A stretch of DNA of 64,000 nucleotides from Prorocentrum cordatum (GCA_963575745.1 CAUYUJ010003691.1:10001-74000); one strand, 5' to 3'. Counted from the stretch's first letter, positions 32,371 to 43,635 are shown. Notes: a model not told the origin generated them from the letters alone. A program made the numbers and translations.

Positions 32371-33450
32371 CCTCGAGTATATGCTTGTTTCGATTGAGGC
32401 ACCCTCGACAAGTTTTTCGCTTCGCTTGCGACATCCTCAAATAATTGCAGGTTCCGCTTGAGACATCCTTGAAACATTGATCGTTTCGTTTGAGGCCGCC
32501 TCCCAAAATTATTGGTTTCGCTTGGGACATCCTGGAAAAAACGCGTTCGTTTCGCTTGGTGCTGTTATCTCAACATAAGAAGGAAGTAACCTCGATGGCG
32601 GACTTCCCCAGTGATAATAAAGTTCGGCCTCCACGCCCCCCCGCCTAGATTTGAAACCCTACTAGGCCGACGATAATCAACTCTTACATTTGACGGGGAG
32701 GGTGCTTGATTATCGTCGTCGTGGGGTTCGATTAGCCTAGCCTTGCTTGGCTTAGCTTTAGCCCTAGCTTAGCATAGTTTAGTTTACCTTAGCCTAGCTT
32801 AGCGCAGCATAGCGCAGCGCATCATTAGCACAGTATAGCATAGCGCAGCATCGCATAGCATATCATAGCATAACATAGCACAGATCAGCATAACATATCG
32901 TAGCATAGCATAGCATCGCGCATCATAACATAGCATAGCATAACATAGCATTGCGTAGCATAGCACAGCGCAGCATATCATAGCACAGCACAGCACTTCA
33001 TAGCATTGCCTAGCACAGCGCAGCATAACATATCACAGCGCAGCATCTCATATCATATCATAACATGTCATAGCATAGCATAGCGACTCATAGGTTAGCT
33101 TACCTTAGTTTAGCTTTGCTTAGCTTAGCGCAGCAAAGCGCAGCGTGGTATATCCTAGCATAGCCAAGCATATCCTATCATGGCAAAGCATAACATAGCA
33201 TATCATGCACATCACAAGCAAACCAACTGTGAACGTGTAAATGTAGACGTATATATAGGGTGTAGATGTGGATGTAGGTGTAGATGTAGATGTATATGTA
33301 GGTGTAGATGTAGGTGTAGGTGTAGATGTAGATGTGGATGTAGATGTGGATGTGATTATCGCTGTTGATGTTGGTGTAGATGTATGTGTAGATGTAGATG
33401 TTGCTTCCCTAGGTGTTCCACCTCCTAGGTAGGGTCGCACTGGGATAATT
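30591..33450 (+). mobile_element. CCTAGGTAGGG-terminus element, copy 2 (2.9 kb)
   Basis: The left end is CCCCACCTAGGCTCTGCC (one mismatch to the consensus); the right end is CCTAGGTAGGG plus TCGCACTGGGATAATT. The GC-rich segment, TAGCTT repeats, then (after an inserted block) GCATAGC repeats and GTAGATGTAGATG repeats appear in the family order. The inserted block at 30780-32700 is the (CG)n-hairpin family. Confidence 0.7.
30780..32700 (+). repeat. Mosaic repeat block with (CG)n hairpins, copy 1
   Basis: It begins CCTCGAACTTTTATAGAGAA and ends in the TTTGAAACCCTA region. From 30961 to 31640 it holds four units of about 165 bp, each with a palindrome: GAAGCTCGGAGG, alternating CG run, CTCCGAGCTTC. 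A 32-bp tandem repeat (TTTCGCTTG-containing) lies at 32372-32563. Related to 55160-57060, with the middle part in opposite orientation there. Confidence 0.8.
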
Positions 33451-33642
33451 AGAACCCGTTTGGGAAAAAGAGAAACCGACTTGGTCCTCCTCCCCCTCCT
33501 TCTCCCTATCCTCCACCTCTCGCCCTCCTTCTCCTTCCCTTGCACCTCGCCGCTCTTCGTTCTCCTCCTCCCCCCTCTCCTCCTCCTCCCCCCCCCCCCT
33601 ATCCTCCACCTCCTCATCCTCCTCCTCGCCCAATGTCTCTAG

Positions 33643-34129
33643 ATAGAAAGATAGATTTCGCCTCGACGGCGGGGCGTCGGATCGGCAAGAACGGGAAGAT
33701 TCTCGTCGGCGGCGCGGGCCCCGATGACGAGGCAGGCAGCAACAAGTGCAAGGACAAGTCGAGGTCCCCCACCGACTTGGAGGCTGTTTTCTTCCACGCG
33801 ATGCCGTTGGAGTGCGATCAAGAGTGGCACCACTCCTACGACCTGGTCTCAGTGATCAGTCTCGCGAGCGGGCCCTTCAACGACGCGCTCGCGTGCTTGA
33901 GGGTGAGGAAGCCGTACTTTGGGATTGCGCTCACAGAGACGCACATCAAGCACGGGATCATGTGGCTCACGAAGCAGGTGTGGAAAGCTTTCATCACGGA
34001 AGGGAGCGGGCTCTACGAGCCCGAGCTGGCGGCCATCGTCAAGGAGCACGAGGGCGAGGATCATCAGCCGCTGGGAGGCGACGACAACAAGGGCAGCGGT
34101 AGCGGCTCCGCCGGGGGCGGCTGTGGCGG

Positions 34130-34160
<31 letters not shown>

Positions 34161-34406
34161 GGCCGCGGGCGCGGCGGTCGCGGCGCGGGGAGTGGTGCAG
34201 CAGACGGTGGTGGAGATGATGATGCCGTCGGCAGCGGCGGTGGAGGAGGAGGCCGCGGCGGTGGCCGCGGCGGCGGCTCAGGCCAGTCGAAGGCGGACCT
34301 GCTGAAGCGCATCGAGGAGCTCACTGCCGGCGGCGGTGGCGGAGGCGATGATGAGGAGGATGCTGAAGATTGCGACTCGCATTCTGCCGACGGTGTCGGC
34401 TCGTAG
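33643..34406 (+). CDS. Unknown 1,076-aa protein, exon 5 and stop
   Basis: Reads KIDFASTAGRRIGKNGKILV, then AVFFHAMPLECDQEWHHSYD, ALACLRVRKPYFGIALTETH and GIMWLTKQVWKAFI, followed by a long Gly/Arg tract (GRGGRGGRSGRGRGRGG), a short helix (SKADLLKRIEEL) and an acidic tail, ending TAG at 34404-34406. RGG-like tracts are common in RNA- or nucleic-acid-binding proteins; that is the only functional hint. Start at 33643 or 33655 gives the same phase. Confidence 0.6.
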
Positions 34407-35480
34407 GTTGGCTTGCGCTGCTGGCGGCGCGTAGGTCGGCGGCGCCCAGGTAGGGGCTGGGGGGGGAAGAGGGTTTCTGAAAAGCGTTTTTTTTCAAGCT
34501 TTCGGAGTTTCTAAGAAGCCTTCGGAGGGCTGCTAAGAAGAACCATGTGCGCGCCGCCGACCGAGGATGTTCGCCTGAGCATCGCGCTCTGGATGGTGGC
34601 CGCCTCCGCTTGCTTGAGCGAGGCGGTGGCCATTATTATGTTTTTTGAGCTCGTGATTTGTGGGCCAAGTCTGGCAACGCACACGCACGCACTGCTGAGG
34701 AGAGCACGGCGAGCGAGTAAGACCCGTGAAGCTTGCTTGTATCTCCTCGATCTTAGTTGAGCTAGCAGCGCGTGCGACGCTGCGTATGCAAGTTCCTTCT
34801 TCTGGTGATGCATTCGCCGCGCTCAGATAATGCTAGAGGGGCCTGCCTATGAGATCATGGGGCTGTGACGTATAGTGCCTGAGTTCCCAATGTTTTGACA
34901 GCGCTGCCCGCGACGCCCATCGCAAGACGTTGAACACAACACAGCGTCAACAATGGAATCAAGCGTAGACACAAAACATTACCAACATTGTCCTCCAAGC
35001 TCCTCCGAAGCCCTCCTCCCCCGCCCTCCTCCGAAGCCCTCCTCCTCCGAAGCCCCCGGCGCTTGCGCTGAAGATGGGGATCCTAGCAGACAGGCGTGCG
35101 CAGACATGGTGCGCTCGCACGCATTGCCCCCCAATCGGCGCTTGCAGACATGGTCCGAGCGGAGAGAGGGTGGCGCGCTATTGAACTAGGGGAGCCCTTG
35201 CACTATCCTCGGAGGCCCGGGGATCGTGGATAAGGGGGGCGCGGTGAACGGCATCGATAAGTCTCCCCTCTGGGGTCCAGGAAACGTTTCCTCAAGGGGC
35301 CGTTTTACTGCATGCCAATGTCTCTGGCTCAACAACCCCATGCGGTCTGACGCGTTGTTGCTGCCTCGTCAACAACATGTCCCCCTCTTCCTCTTCAACA
35401 TTCTCGGCGTCATCCTCCTTATGATCGTCCTCGTTAACATCGTTGAACCCCCATTCTCTCCTCGCTCGTCCTATATCGCG
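34407..35480. other. No gene seen
   Basis: A 71-codon frame at 34545-34760 has one hydrophobic stretch (SIALWMVAASACLSEAV) but no other support. Near 34970-35080 CCTCCGAAGCCCTCCTC repeats occur. The rest looks intergenic. Confidence 0.4.
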
Positions 35481-35489
35481 CACCTCGCA

Positions 35490-35950
35490 CAAACCGCAGA
35501 ACACCCACCCCTGGAACATTCTTAAAGCCCAGCCCCTAAAACATCCCAAAGCCCGGCCCCTCCGACAACACCCCTGAAGCCCAGCTTGCAAAACATCTCT
35601 GAAGCCAGGCCCCTAAAACAACATCACTACGGCCTGGCCCCGACAACATCTCTAAAGCCTGGCCCCTAAAACACCATTGAAGCCCGGCCCCTACAACATC
35701 CCTAAAGCACGCTCAACACACACCGACAAATCAAATCACACGGCGCACACCAGCAACACAAGTAAGTCACACAATACACATCAACAACAACAACAACCAC
35801 GTGCTCACGGAACTGGCGCATCACGAACCACACATGACACACCGCCAACAAAAATCGCATAGCACGCACCACCAACAACAACACGTACCACGCAGAGATA
35901 ACAGCACGCTGCAGCAACAAACGTCGCGCATCACATCCCAGCAGAACGTC
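35490..35950 (+). repeat. AAGCCCGGCCCCTAAAACATC minisatellite plus AC-rich tail
   Basis: About eight units of roughly 30 bp close to AAAGCCCGGCCCCTAAAACA (35500-35710), then an ACA/CAACAA-rich segment to about 35930. The whole arrangement recurs in reverse at 45935-46570. Confidence 0.75.
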
Positions 35951-36418
35951 TTGGAGCCCCCTTGGAGCCCTCTTGTTGAGGCCCTCTCGGAGCGGACTGG
36001 GGGAAGATCGGGGCCCCGGCGGACGAGTTCTTCATCATCTTGAATAGCGCTATACATTCCCAGGGCCAGGGGCAAATCCCACACATGCATCTAACGCTAC
36101 ATACACACAAAAACACAGAGCCCGCTTGCTGCATGCTGAGGAGAAAAGAAGACTGCATGGAGTCCAATCAACGTTTGAGCTGAGGGGGCCCTTCCTCTTG
36201 CGCCGATGGGGCCTCAACGCCGCGTGGTATCCCAGCCAGTGCTTGCGCTGAAAGGGGCCCTATCACCAACTGTTACAATGAGGGTCGCCTTCTCCCCATC
36301 ATCATCCTCGCCCCCGCCCGCGCCATTTCCTAGCCCGTCCAAGGTTTTTTTTTGTCGCGGGGCGCCAACTACTACTACTACTACTGCTGCTGGCTGCCCC
36401 CAGCAACAACAACCGGTG

Positions 36419-36679
36419 ATGGACGCAGATTGGGGTTCCGATGCTGTTGAGGAGCCCCGACGACGACGCCCCAACGGCCGGCCGCGGGCGATGCTGATGA
36501 CGAATAAGAAGCCCGCCGCCGCAGCCAGATTGATCACCAAAAAGCGACCAGCCTCGACGCCAACAACGAGTCGGCGCCATCCAATCCCGGTCCCGGACCC
36601 CATCGCTGTGTGCGGAGCTGTCGGCCAGGCCGCGGGCTGGTCGAACCGCCTCCTCTCCAATCGCGCCGCCCAACTTGGG
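36419..36679 (+). CDS. C5 cytosine-DNA methyltransferase, exon 1 (inferred)
   Basis: Candidate first exon, 87 codons from ATG 36419: MDADWGSDAVEEPRRRRPNG, then two basic clusters (NKKPAAAARLITKKRPA) that resemble a bipartite nuclear signal, and GWSNRLLSNRAAQLG. A GT donor at 36680 is in phase 0 and matches the phase-0 acceptor at 39180. The opening MDxDW followed by basic residues is also seen in the proposed first exon of the hAT-like gene at 45694, so it may be a common N-terminal style. The link to the catalytic exon is by phase and position only. Confidence 0.45.
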
Positions 36680-36904
36680 GTCCAAAGTCAGGGGGGGCCC
36701 GCCGGGCAGGAGGAAGATGATGGGCAGGAGAAGGAGAAAGATAAGAAGGATGAGGATGATGATGAGGGGGGATGGCGAGGAGGGGGGGGAGGAGGAGGAG
36801 AGCTGGGAAGGTCGCGGGGCTGGAAGATGATCAGGGCGGCCCGGGAGGTCGCGGGGAGAGGGAAGGGATGAGGAGGGGGAGGAGGATGAGGAGGAGGAGG
36901 GTGC

Positions 36905-38930
36905 TGATATCACACCAGCCCTCTGGGCGCGGGTGGTCTACTAGGGCGCTTCCCTTTCCAACCTCCTGCCTTTCCCTGCTCGGGAGGTTTGCCCCCCCCC
37001 CTGCGCTTGGACGGGGGGGGGGGGGAGGCGGGCCCATAGCAGCGTCCAAGATGGCCCAAGATGGCTCCAAGAGGGCCTCCGAGAGCGCAATATGGCCTCC
37101 ACGATGGCCCAAGATAGCGGTAGACGGGTCAATATAGCTTCAGACACGCGTCCAAGAGGCCTCAAGACGGCCCCAAGACGGTTTCAAGTGCCCCCCGAGG
37201 CCTCCAACGACCCACCTAAGAAGAAGAAGAAGCCAACATCTTTCAAATACCGAAGGGACATCTATGTGTTTTGGCTTATCGCTTTTTCGCATCCGACGGG
37301 CTCTTGAGGCCTCGAGAAGATGGCCCCAAGATGGCACAATGCAGCCCCGCGAGGGGCCCAAGAGATCCCCAAGACGGCCCCAAGAGGAGCGCCCAAGCAA
37401 GAGCGCTCCGAGAACGGGCCAAAAAGATGGTCCCAAGACTGCATGCTTGAGCTTCCGAATGGGGAGGGGAGGGGGTGGGCAAGAATTGCCCGCCCCCCCC
37501 TGTTCTTCTTTTGTAGCCATGAGGACCAAGACGGCCCCGCGAGCCCTCCCAGAACTCCCCCAAAGAGCCCCAAGATGGCCCCGCGACCTTCCAAAAGAGC
37601 CCCAAGAGGGCTCCAATAATGCCCCAATGGGACCCCACGAGCGCCCCCACAAAGGCCCTAAGAGGACCTCATGATAGCCCCAAGAAAGAGCCCCAAGATG
37701 CCCCGAGAGGGGCCCAAGATAATCCCAAGAGGGCCCCAAGATGTCTCCAAGTTTCGGAACACACGCGAGTTTAATATTCAAAATATCCCTGTGTGACCCT
37801 ACCTAGGAGTTGGAGCATTTAGGAAAGCAGCATCTACATCTACACCGACAGCTTCATTTACATACACACCTGAATATACAGCTACACCAACATCAACAGC
37901 GAAACTCGCATCTACATCTACATGAGCACCTACATATACACCCACATCCACATCTACATCCACATCTACATCTACACCTACATCCACAACCACATCTACA
38001 CCTACATCTACATGTACATCTACAAGTTCGCATTGATGTTGGTTTTTGCTATGATGTACTGCGTTATGCTATGCCATGCAATGCTATGCTATACTATGCC
38101 ATGTTGCGCTATGATATGCTATGATTTGCTGTTTTATGCCATGATATGCTGCGCTGTGCTATGCTAACCACTGTTATGCTCTGGTATGATATGATATGCT
38201 GCGCTATGCTATACTATGATGCGCTATGCTATGCTATGCAAGTTATGCTATGATATACGTGGCAATGCTATGTTATGTTATGCTGTGCTAATGCTTAGCA
38301 GCTGCGCTATGCTGCGCTAAGCTAAGGTAAGCTAAGCTATGCTAAGTTAAGCTAAGCAAAGCTAAGCTAAGCTAAGCTAAGCTAAGGTGAGATAAGTCAA
38401 GGTACGCCAAGCTATGCTAAGCTAAGCTAAGCTAAACTAGGCTAGGCTAGGCAAAACTAAACTAAGCTAAAATGAGATAAGCTAAGCGGAGCTAAGCTAA
38501 TCTAAGCCAAGCTAAGCTATTCTTAACTAATCTAAGCTTAGCCAAGCTAAGCTGGGTAAGCCCAGGGGGCGCAACTGGGGGAACCGCGGGGCGGGCCCTG
38601 GGGGAAGCACCCAGGGCGGGGAGCACTGCCCAGCCCCTTGAGCACACAGGGTAAGAACCCGTCTAGGCAGAGCCTAGGTAGGGAATCAGTGCAACAGCCA
38701 TTGCGAGTCATCGAAATAATACCCCTCACCTCTCATCGAAGCACCATCGTAATTTGCACAGGTTGCCACCTTCAACTTCAATGCGGGAAGCTATGTGTGA
38801 TGATTGTGTTCTCGAAGACGGCTGTGCGACTGCATGCGTTCTGCCGCCCCTGATTCACCGGCCCCCCTGCTGATCGTTTCTGGATGGGCTGGTGGGGATA
38901 CGCGAAGCGTTGAGAATTTCAAACGTCTCT
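36905..38930 (+). mobile_element. GATGGCCC-rich module, copy 1, interrupted
   Basis: Left end CACCAGCCCTCTGGGCG at about 36917; body of CCAAGATGGCCC-type repeats; right end TTCTGGATGGGCTGGTGGGG followed by ATACGCGAAGCG at 38880-38911. A CCTAGGTAGGG-terminus element sits inside. Other copies: 40310-41690 (reverse), 43785-45110 and 54060-55110. Confidence 0.65.
37781..38685 (-). mobile_element. CCTAGGTAGGG-terminus element, copy 3
   Basis: Reverse orientation: CCCTACCTAGG at 37797-37807 next to TTGGAGCATTTAGGAAAGC, ACATCTACATCTAC repeats, TATGCTATGC repeats, AAGCTAAGCTAAGC repeats, the GC-rich segment, and CCTAGGTAGGG at 38673-38683. All family modules are present in order. Confidence 0.75.
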
Positions 38931-39179
38931 TCATTTGAATCATTGCGGGCGCGTGCCAAAGTGCAAGGAGGAGGAGACGGGGAAATGATAGGAGGGCGTG
39001 CAAACAATGCCCAACCTCACGCCCCGAAAAGATGTTACTTGCGTGCCCCCTTTGTAGTGACATCCGAGTGCCTCCTCCGCCTCCGCCATTTTGGCGCCGC
39101 CCACGTAAACGATTGTTGAGATGACTGGGTTGTGTTTGCAGCCGCGCCCCGTTGTTGCGCTGCGCCCCCCTTCATTCAG

Positions 39180-40265
39180 GTTGCGTTGGGCAGCAATGGC
39201 AAGTATCTGGTCGGGAGTTTCTGCTCGGGCTACGACGCCCCATGGTTGGCGCTGGAGTCCTTGAGGATCGCGCCGCAGTTCGAGAACGCATTCGCGTGTG
39301 ACGTTGACGGATTATGCCGCCTGGTTCTCGAGAAGAACCACCGTGGCCTTCGCCGCGGCAACGTCTTCGGCGACATCAAGGGCATCAACATGCAGCAGCT
39401 CGCTAAGGCCATCACCGCTGATGACCAGCTCTTCTTGTTGACGGCAGGTTTCCCGTGCCAGCCCTTCTCGATGGAAGGCTATGGTTTGGGTGCAGACGAT
39501 CATCGTTCCATTGCCGAGTACGTGGTGGCTGGGATCAAGGCGCTGTTGCCCAAAGGGTTTTTGTTAGAGAACGTCGAAGGGCTGCTCACCAGCCACGCGC
39601 ACACATTCCACAAGATCTTGTCCGCCCTCCAGGAGATCAAGGGCAAAGGGTCCAAGGGCTACAACTTGTACTACAAGGTTCTAGACTCCCAGACTACATC
39701 TGGCCTTCCCCACTCCCGGCGCCGGCTTTTCATAGTCGGCATATGGAAATCGCTGGAGGAGCAGTTCGGCTGCTTCACGTGGCCCGCCGACGCCCTCGCC
39801 GTGGATCCCCTGGACAAGTACCTCGATGCCGACAACAAAGGCACCGCCCTCCCGGAATCCAGGACCGCCCTCGCCAACTACACGAAGTGCCTGGAGAAGA
39901 TCGGCGGCCCGAACGCAGCGAGCAAGTTGAAGAGAGGAAACTACGTTGGCGACCTCATGATGGGCCTCACTCGGAGGGTGAACCTGATGAAGAACGTGTG
40001 CCCATGCCTAACCCGCCAACACGCAGGAGGGAATTCTTACTGGTTGTTTTCCCGCAGTAGGTATCTCAATTTGAACGAGATGATGAAGCTCCAGGGCATC
40101 GAGCGGGGCACAGCGCGCCTCGTCAGGCCGGAGCGCGTGTCAGATCGCCAGATGAGAATGATGGTCGGAAATTCGATGGACGTGAAGGCGACGGCGCGGA
40201 TCTTGACTCAGATGTTCAAGGCGATGGGTTTCTTCGCTGCGACGTTGAGGAACCCCGTTAATTGA
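39180..40265 (+). CDS. C5 cytosine-DNA methyltransferase, catalytic exon
   Basis: Transfers a methyl group from S-adenosylmethionine to C5 of cytosine in DNA. All key motifs are visible in this 361-codon exon: motif I FCSGYDAPWLALE (exon residues 14-26, AdoMet loop); motif IV GFPCQPFS with catalytic Cys 93; motif VI LLENVEG (residues 128-134); motif VIII SGLPHSRRRLFIVG (174-187); motif IX YLNLNEMMKLQGIERG; and motif X MMVGNSMDVKATARIL. The target-recognition region between VIII and IX is short. TGA at 40263-40265 ends the gene. No PWWP, ADD, BAH or helicase domain is visible. DNMT genes carried by retrotransposons have been described in dinoflagellates (established knowledge), but I see no reverse transcriptase or integrase beside this one. 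Likely catalytically competent as read. Confidence 0.9.
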   Translation, partial: VALGSNGKYLVGSFCSGYDAPWLALESLRIAPQFENAFACDVDGLCRLVLEKNHRGLRRGNVFGDIKGINMQQLAKAITADDQLFLLTAGFPCQPFSMEGYGLGADDHRSIAEYVVAGIKALLPKGFLLENVEGLLTSHAHTFHKILSALQEIKGKGSKGYNLYYKVLDSQTTSGLPHSRRRLFIVGIWKSLEEQFGCFTWPADALAVDPLDKYLDADNKGTALPESRTALANYTKCLEKIGGPNAASKLKRGNYVGDLMMGLTRRVNLMKNVCPCLTRQHAGGNSYWLFSRSRYLNLNEMMKLQGIERGTARLVRPERVSDRQMRMMVGNSMDVKATARILTQMFKAMGFFAATLRNPVN

Positions 40266-40309
40266 TGATTAGAGGCTGCAGCAGGTGATGCTGCTTCGCT
40301 GCTTTGAAA

Positions 40310-41690
40310 AAATTAGACGCTTCGCGTATCATCCTCACCAACCAATCCAGAAACGATGCCCAGGAACGCTGACGGAAGAAGGGAAGAAGAGACGCACATA
40401 AACCAGAGCGGGCAACTCCGGTGAGTTGGGAGATCTTTTGTGGCGAAGGTTGCAAGTGTTACTGCTGGTGCTCTTCTTGCACCTGCTGGTACTGCTGCTG
40501 CTGCTGCTGCCGTTGCTGCTGCCAGTGCTGTTGCTGCTGGTTCTCCGATGATGCGTAGGCGGGTAATAATAATAATAATGGGGGGGGGGGGGGGAGAAGG
40601 AGGAGGAGAACATACCCAATGGTAAGAAGTAGGAAGAAACGTGACGAGCATAAGATCCTCTTATGATGTTTCTTGGGAGTTGTTTTGGAAACCTCCTGGA
40701 GCGTCTGGGGGAGCTCTTGGGCGCCTCGGGGATCACCTTGAAGCTTTTTCGGGGTCTCTTGGAGATCTCCTGAATGCCTCTCGGAGCCCCTTGTGATATC
40801 TCTTGGGCGCTTTGTTGGTGGCCTCTTGGGACGTCTTGGAGGTCTTTTCGCGGTCCTGAGGGGCTCTTGGGCGCCTTGGGTGCCCCAGGGAGGCCTCTCG
40901 GGGCCGGTGGGGGTCCTCTTAGGGGTATATTGGGGGGCCCTTATTATTTTTATTAGGGGCCATCTGGGGCTATCTCGGCGCCATCTTGTGGCCTCTTCTT
41001 CTGGGGGCCTCCTGGGCGCCTCGTGGGGCCATCTTCTCGTGTGACAGCGATCAAAAAAAGGGTGGTTCCTTAATTATTGTCGCGGCCCCCCCTCGGGCGT
41101 TCCTAAACTCGCGTCCTAGATCCTAGACCCCTCTTCTTGGGGCGCTCCTGGAGCGCTCTTGTTGGGCGCTCTTGCGGCCGTCGTCCTGGGGCTCTTTTCT
41201 TGGGCGCCCCATCGGGGCCCTCTTCTTGGGCCCGCGTGGAGCCATCTGGAGGCCTCGGATGGCCATCGGAAACGAACAGACGAGACGGCGCACATCAGTG
41301 GTTTCCCTTCTAAGGTGTTTGAAAGATGTTGGCTTCTTCTTGGGTGCCTCCTTGTGAAGCTCTTTGGCCTCTTGGAGCCGTCTTCTTCTTGGGGCGGCCT
41401 TGGTGCCGCTTGGGGCATCTTCGGATGCATCATGATGATGAGGAATAACAGTATGCTAGCATCAGCTTGGGCCATCTTGTAGCTCATCTTGGGCTCTGCA
41501 AGGCGCTCTTGGAGCCGTCTTGGGCCCTCTGTTCGGACACTCCAACGCGTCGCAAAACCCGTCGTCCAGGTCCAGGAGGGGCAGATGTAGGGGGGGGTAA
41601 AATAATACCCCCCCCCCCGACGGGGAAAAATGAGGTTGGAAGAGGCAACTCCCCAAACAAACAACACCTACGCCCAGGAGGCTGGTGTGA
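40310..41690 (-). mobile_element. GATGGCCC-rich module, copy 2 (reverse)
   Basis: The reverse complement of 43785-45110 module by module: right-terminal phrase at 40318-40370, CTG/CAG repeats at 40470-40540, GGGCCATCTTGG-type repeats, and the left end (CTCCTGGGCGTAGGTG, reversed) at about 41665-41690. The two copies form a widely spaced inverted pair. Confidence 0.65.
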
Positions 41691-42560
41691 TGATTAGCAC
41701 GGTGCTCAGTGCTGCTGCTGTTCTCAGGATTGCGCTGCTATGATATGCCGTGGCGCAGCAACGTGCAGGGTTGTTGTGATAATGATACCTGACCCTCCTT
41801 CTTCTTCTTCTCCTCCTTATCCTCCGCCTCCTCCCCCTCCCCATCATCACCCCCCCCCTCCCCCGCTTCTAGGTTTCTTCTAACAACATGTTATTGCGAA
41901 GACAGCAGGGCCACCATGCTGGGGCGGGGCAACGATGGTTCATCATCATCATCATCACCATCATGACATCGCCCCACTTGGGGCCCATCGATCCTTTCCA
42001 CGGGGGGGGCGGCGGGGTCCGAAGCCATGCCCCATCGATTGGCCATGCAACCTTGCAGCGTGGCCCCCCTATTTTCATCGCCCCCCGCCCCGTTTCAATT
42101 TTCTTTTTCGGAAACCCTGATCCTGACAAAATCTGAGGTTGGCTCTGCCGAGATGTCGTTGTGAAAATCATTGAGCTCTCGCCGGTGGTGGACGTCCACC
42201 GCTGCCGAGGGAACAATTTTTTTGAAAACCGCAGCTGCCGAGGGAGGGTGTGAAATCAAGATGTGCTCTCGCCATCTGCGGAATCAGAAATAATTTCCCC
42301 CTCGCCGGCGGTGGACGCCCACCGCTGCCGAGAGCGCTATCTTTTTTGCACGCGGCTCTCGCCAACCCCCCCCAAAACAAATTGAAAAAAAAATGATTTT
42401 GGTCAGCAAGCTGTGCTCGCCCTCCTCCTCCTCCTCCTCCTCCTCCTTCGTTCTGAAGGCGGCCGAATGGGCCCGGCGAGCCGTTTCTCTCTTCCTCCCC
42501 CTTCCCCCCCCGTCATCCTCCTCCCTTTCCCTCCCTGTTGGTGTTCGGAAGGCGCTGACT
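41691..42560. other. No gene; two GGTGGACGTCCACC-type hairpins
   Basis: CTC runs near 41800-41860 and 42420-42450. Hairpins at 42173-42211 and 42301-42335 share CTCGCCGG, GTGGACG(T/C)CCAC and CGCTGCCGAG. The stems are near-perfect, and the surrounding GCTCTCGCC/GCCGAG phrases recur through 42140-42370, also resembling the phrases at 245-590. Confidence 0.55.
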
Positions 42561-42568
42561 TGTTCTGA

Positions 42569-43038
42569 AATTGTCCCAGTGCGACCCTACCTAGGAGGAG
42601 TGAGTTGGAGCCTCTACTAGCAGCAGCAAAAAAGTAGTGGATGCTGTGCTGTGCTATGCTATGCTGCGCTGTGCTGCGCTATGATGTTATGCTACGCTAG
42701 GCTGCGCTCTGTTATGCTAGGATATGATATGCTATGCTTTGCTGCGCTATGCTATGCTACTATGCTGTGCTATGCTATGCTATGGTATGCTATGCTGCGC
42801 TATGCTATGTTACGCTGGGTTATGTTATGCTAAGCTAAGGTAAGCTAAGCTACAGCTACGCGACGCTAAGATGATGAAACTACGTTAAGCTAAGCAACAT
42901 TAAGCTGGGCTAAGATGATATACGCAACGCTGGAATACGTGGGTGCAACTACTACTGGGAGAACCGCAAGGCGGGGACTGGGTAAGCCCAGCGAGTGAGA
43001 ACCCTTTATCTTCTAGGCAGAGCCTAGGAGGTAGGGAA
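42569..43038 (-). mobile_element. CCTAGGTAGGG-terminus element, copy 4
   Basis: Reverse orientation: AATTGTCCCAGTGCGACC then CCTACCTAGG at 42585-42595; TATGCTATGC repeats; AAGCTAAGG repeats; short GC-rich segment; CTAGGCAGAGCCTAGG and GTAGGGAA at about 43014-43038. A short copy lacking the GTAGATG repeats. Confidence 0.7.
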
Positions 43039-43493
43039 CAAGTTGGGTCATGTTGTTGGCGATGCATGAACTCATCATCATCATCATCATCATCACCCTT
43101 CCTTCTGTGCTGCCCCTGTCGCCCTGCCGCCCTGGACGAATACCATCCATACGAATACATCATAATCTTGTCGCATCAAGTTCAGGGGCGCGGCGGTGGG
43201 CGCCGCGCTCAGCCTCGCCGCGCTGACTGATGCTGTGGGCAGTCGCTGCGCGGGAGCAGGCTGCCACGAAGGGACAGGTCGAAAAACAACCCGGACCTCC
43301 CGTGGTGGCCTCCCTGTCCAGCTTTTTGTTTCACACTTCTTCGACAGGAAAAAAGCCGACCCTCCCGAATCAGTGCTTGCGCTGGAGAAGGGGCCCACGC
43401 GGAGGTTGAACGATTTGGCGAACGTGCCCCGCCGATGATGTCGGTGTCTGGCTGAGATTTCCGAGGTCCTCGTTTTGAGTTCCAATCATATTC
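43039..43493. other. No gene seen
   Basis: Holds a short CAT run (43074-43096) and GC-rich sequence without recognisable coding character. Confidence 0.4.
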
Positions 43494-43635
43494 GGGTGGT
43501 TGGTGGTGGGTGGTGGGTGGGTGGTGGGTGGGTGGTGGGTGGGTGGTGGGTGGGTGGATCGTCGCGGGTGGTGGGCGGGCGGTGGTAGTAGTAGTAGGCG
43601 TGTGTGTGGTGGGTGGGCGGCGGGCGGGGTGGCCC
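43494..43635. repeat. GGTGGGTG minisatellite
   Basis: Same motif as 23030-23330, reverse strand. It adjoins the left end of the GATGGCCC-rich module. Confidence 0.9.

Larger units (their letters stand above)
28986..33642 (+). other. Inferred 4.66-kb intron filled with repeats
   Basis: It starts GTGAGATTT. The acceptor is AG at 33641-33642, or AG at 33653-33654 with the same phase. It contains an ATG/ATCGAT composite (29090-30486), then a CCTAGGTAGGG-terminus element (30591-33450) that itself encloses the (CG)n-hairpin repeat block. The pyrimidine-rich acceptor side is a CTC microsatellite. Confidence 0.55.
36680..39179 (+). other. Inferred 2.5-kb intron with repeats
   Basis: GT donor, and acceptor CCCCTTCATTCAG before G with a good pyrimidine tract. 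It contains part of a GATGGCCC-rich module and a CCTAGGTAGGG-terminus element inserted into it (37781-38685). Confidence 0.45.

Noticed and set aside
34545-34760. 71-codon frame with one hydrophobic stretch
   Set aside because: No second line of evidence; one hydrophobic run in a short frame is common by chance.
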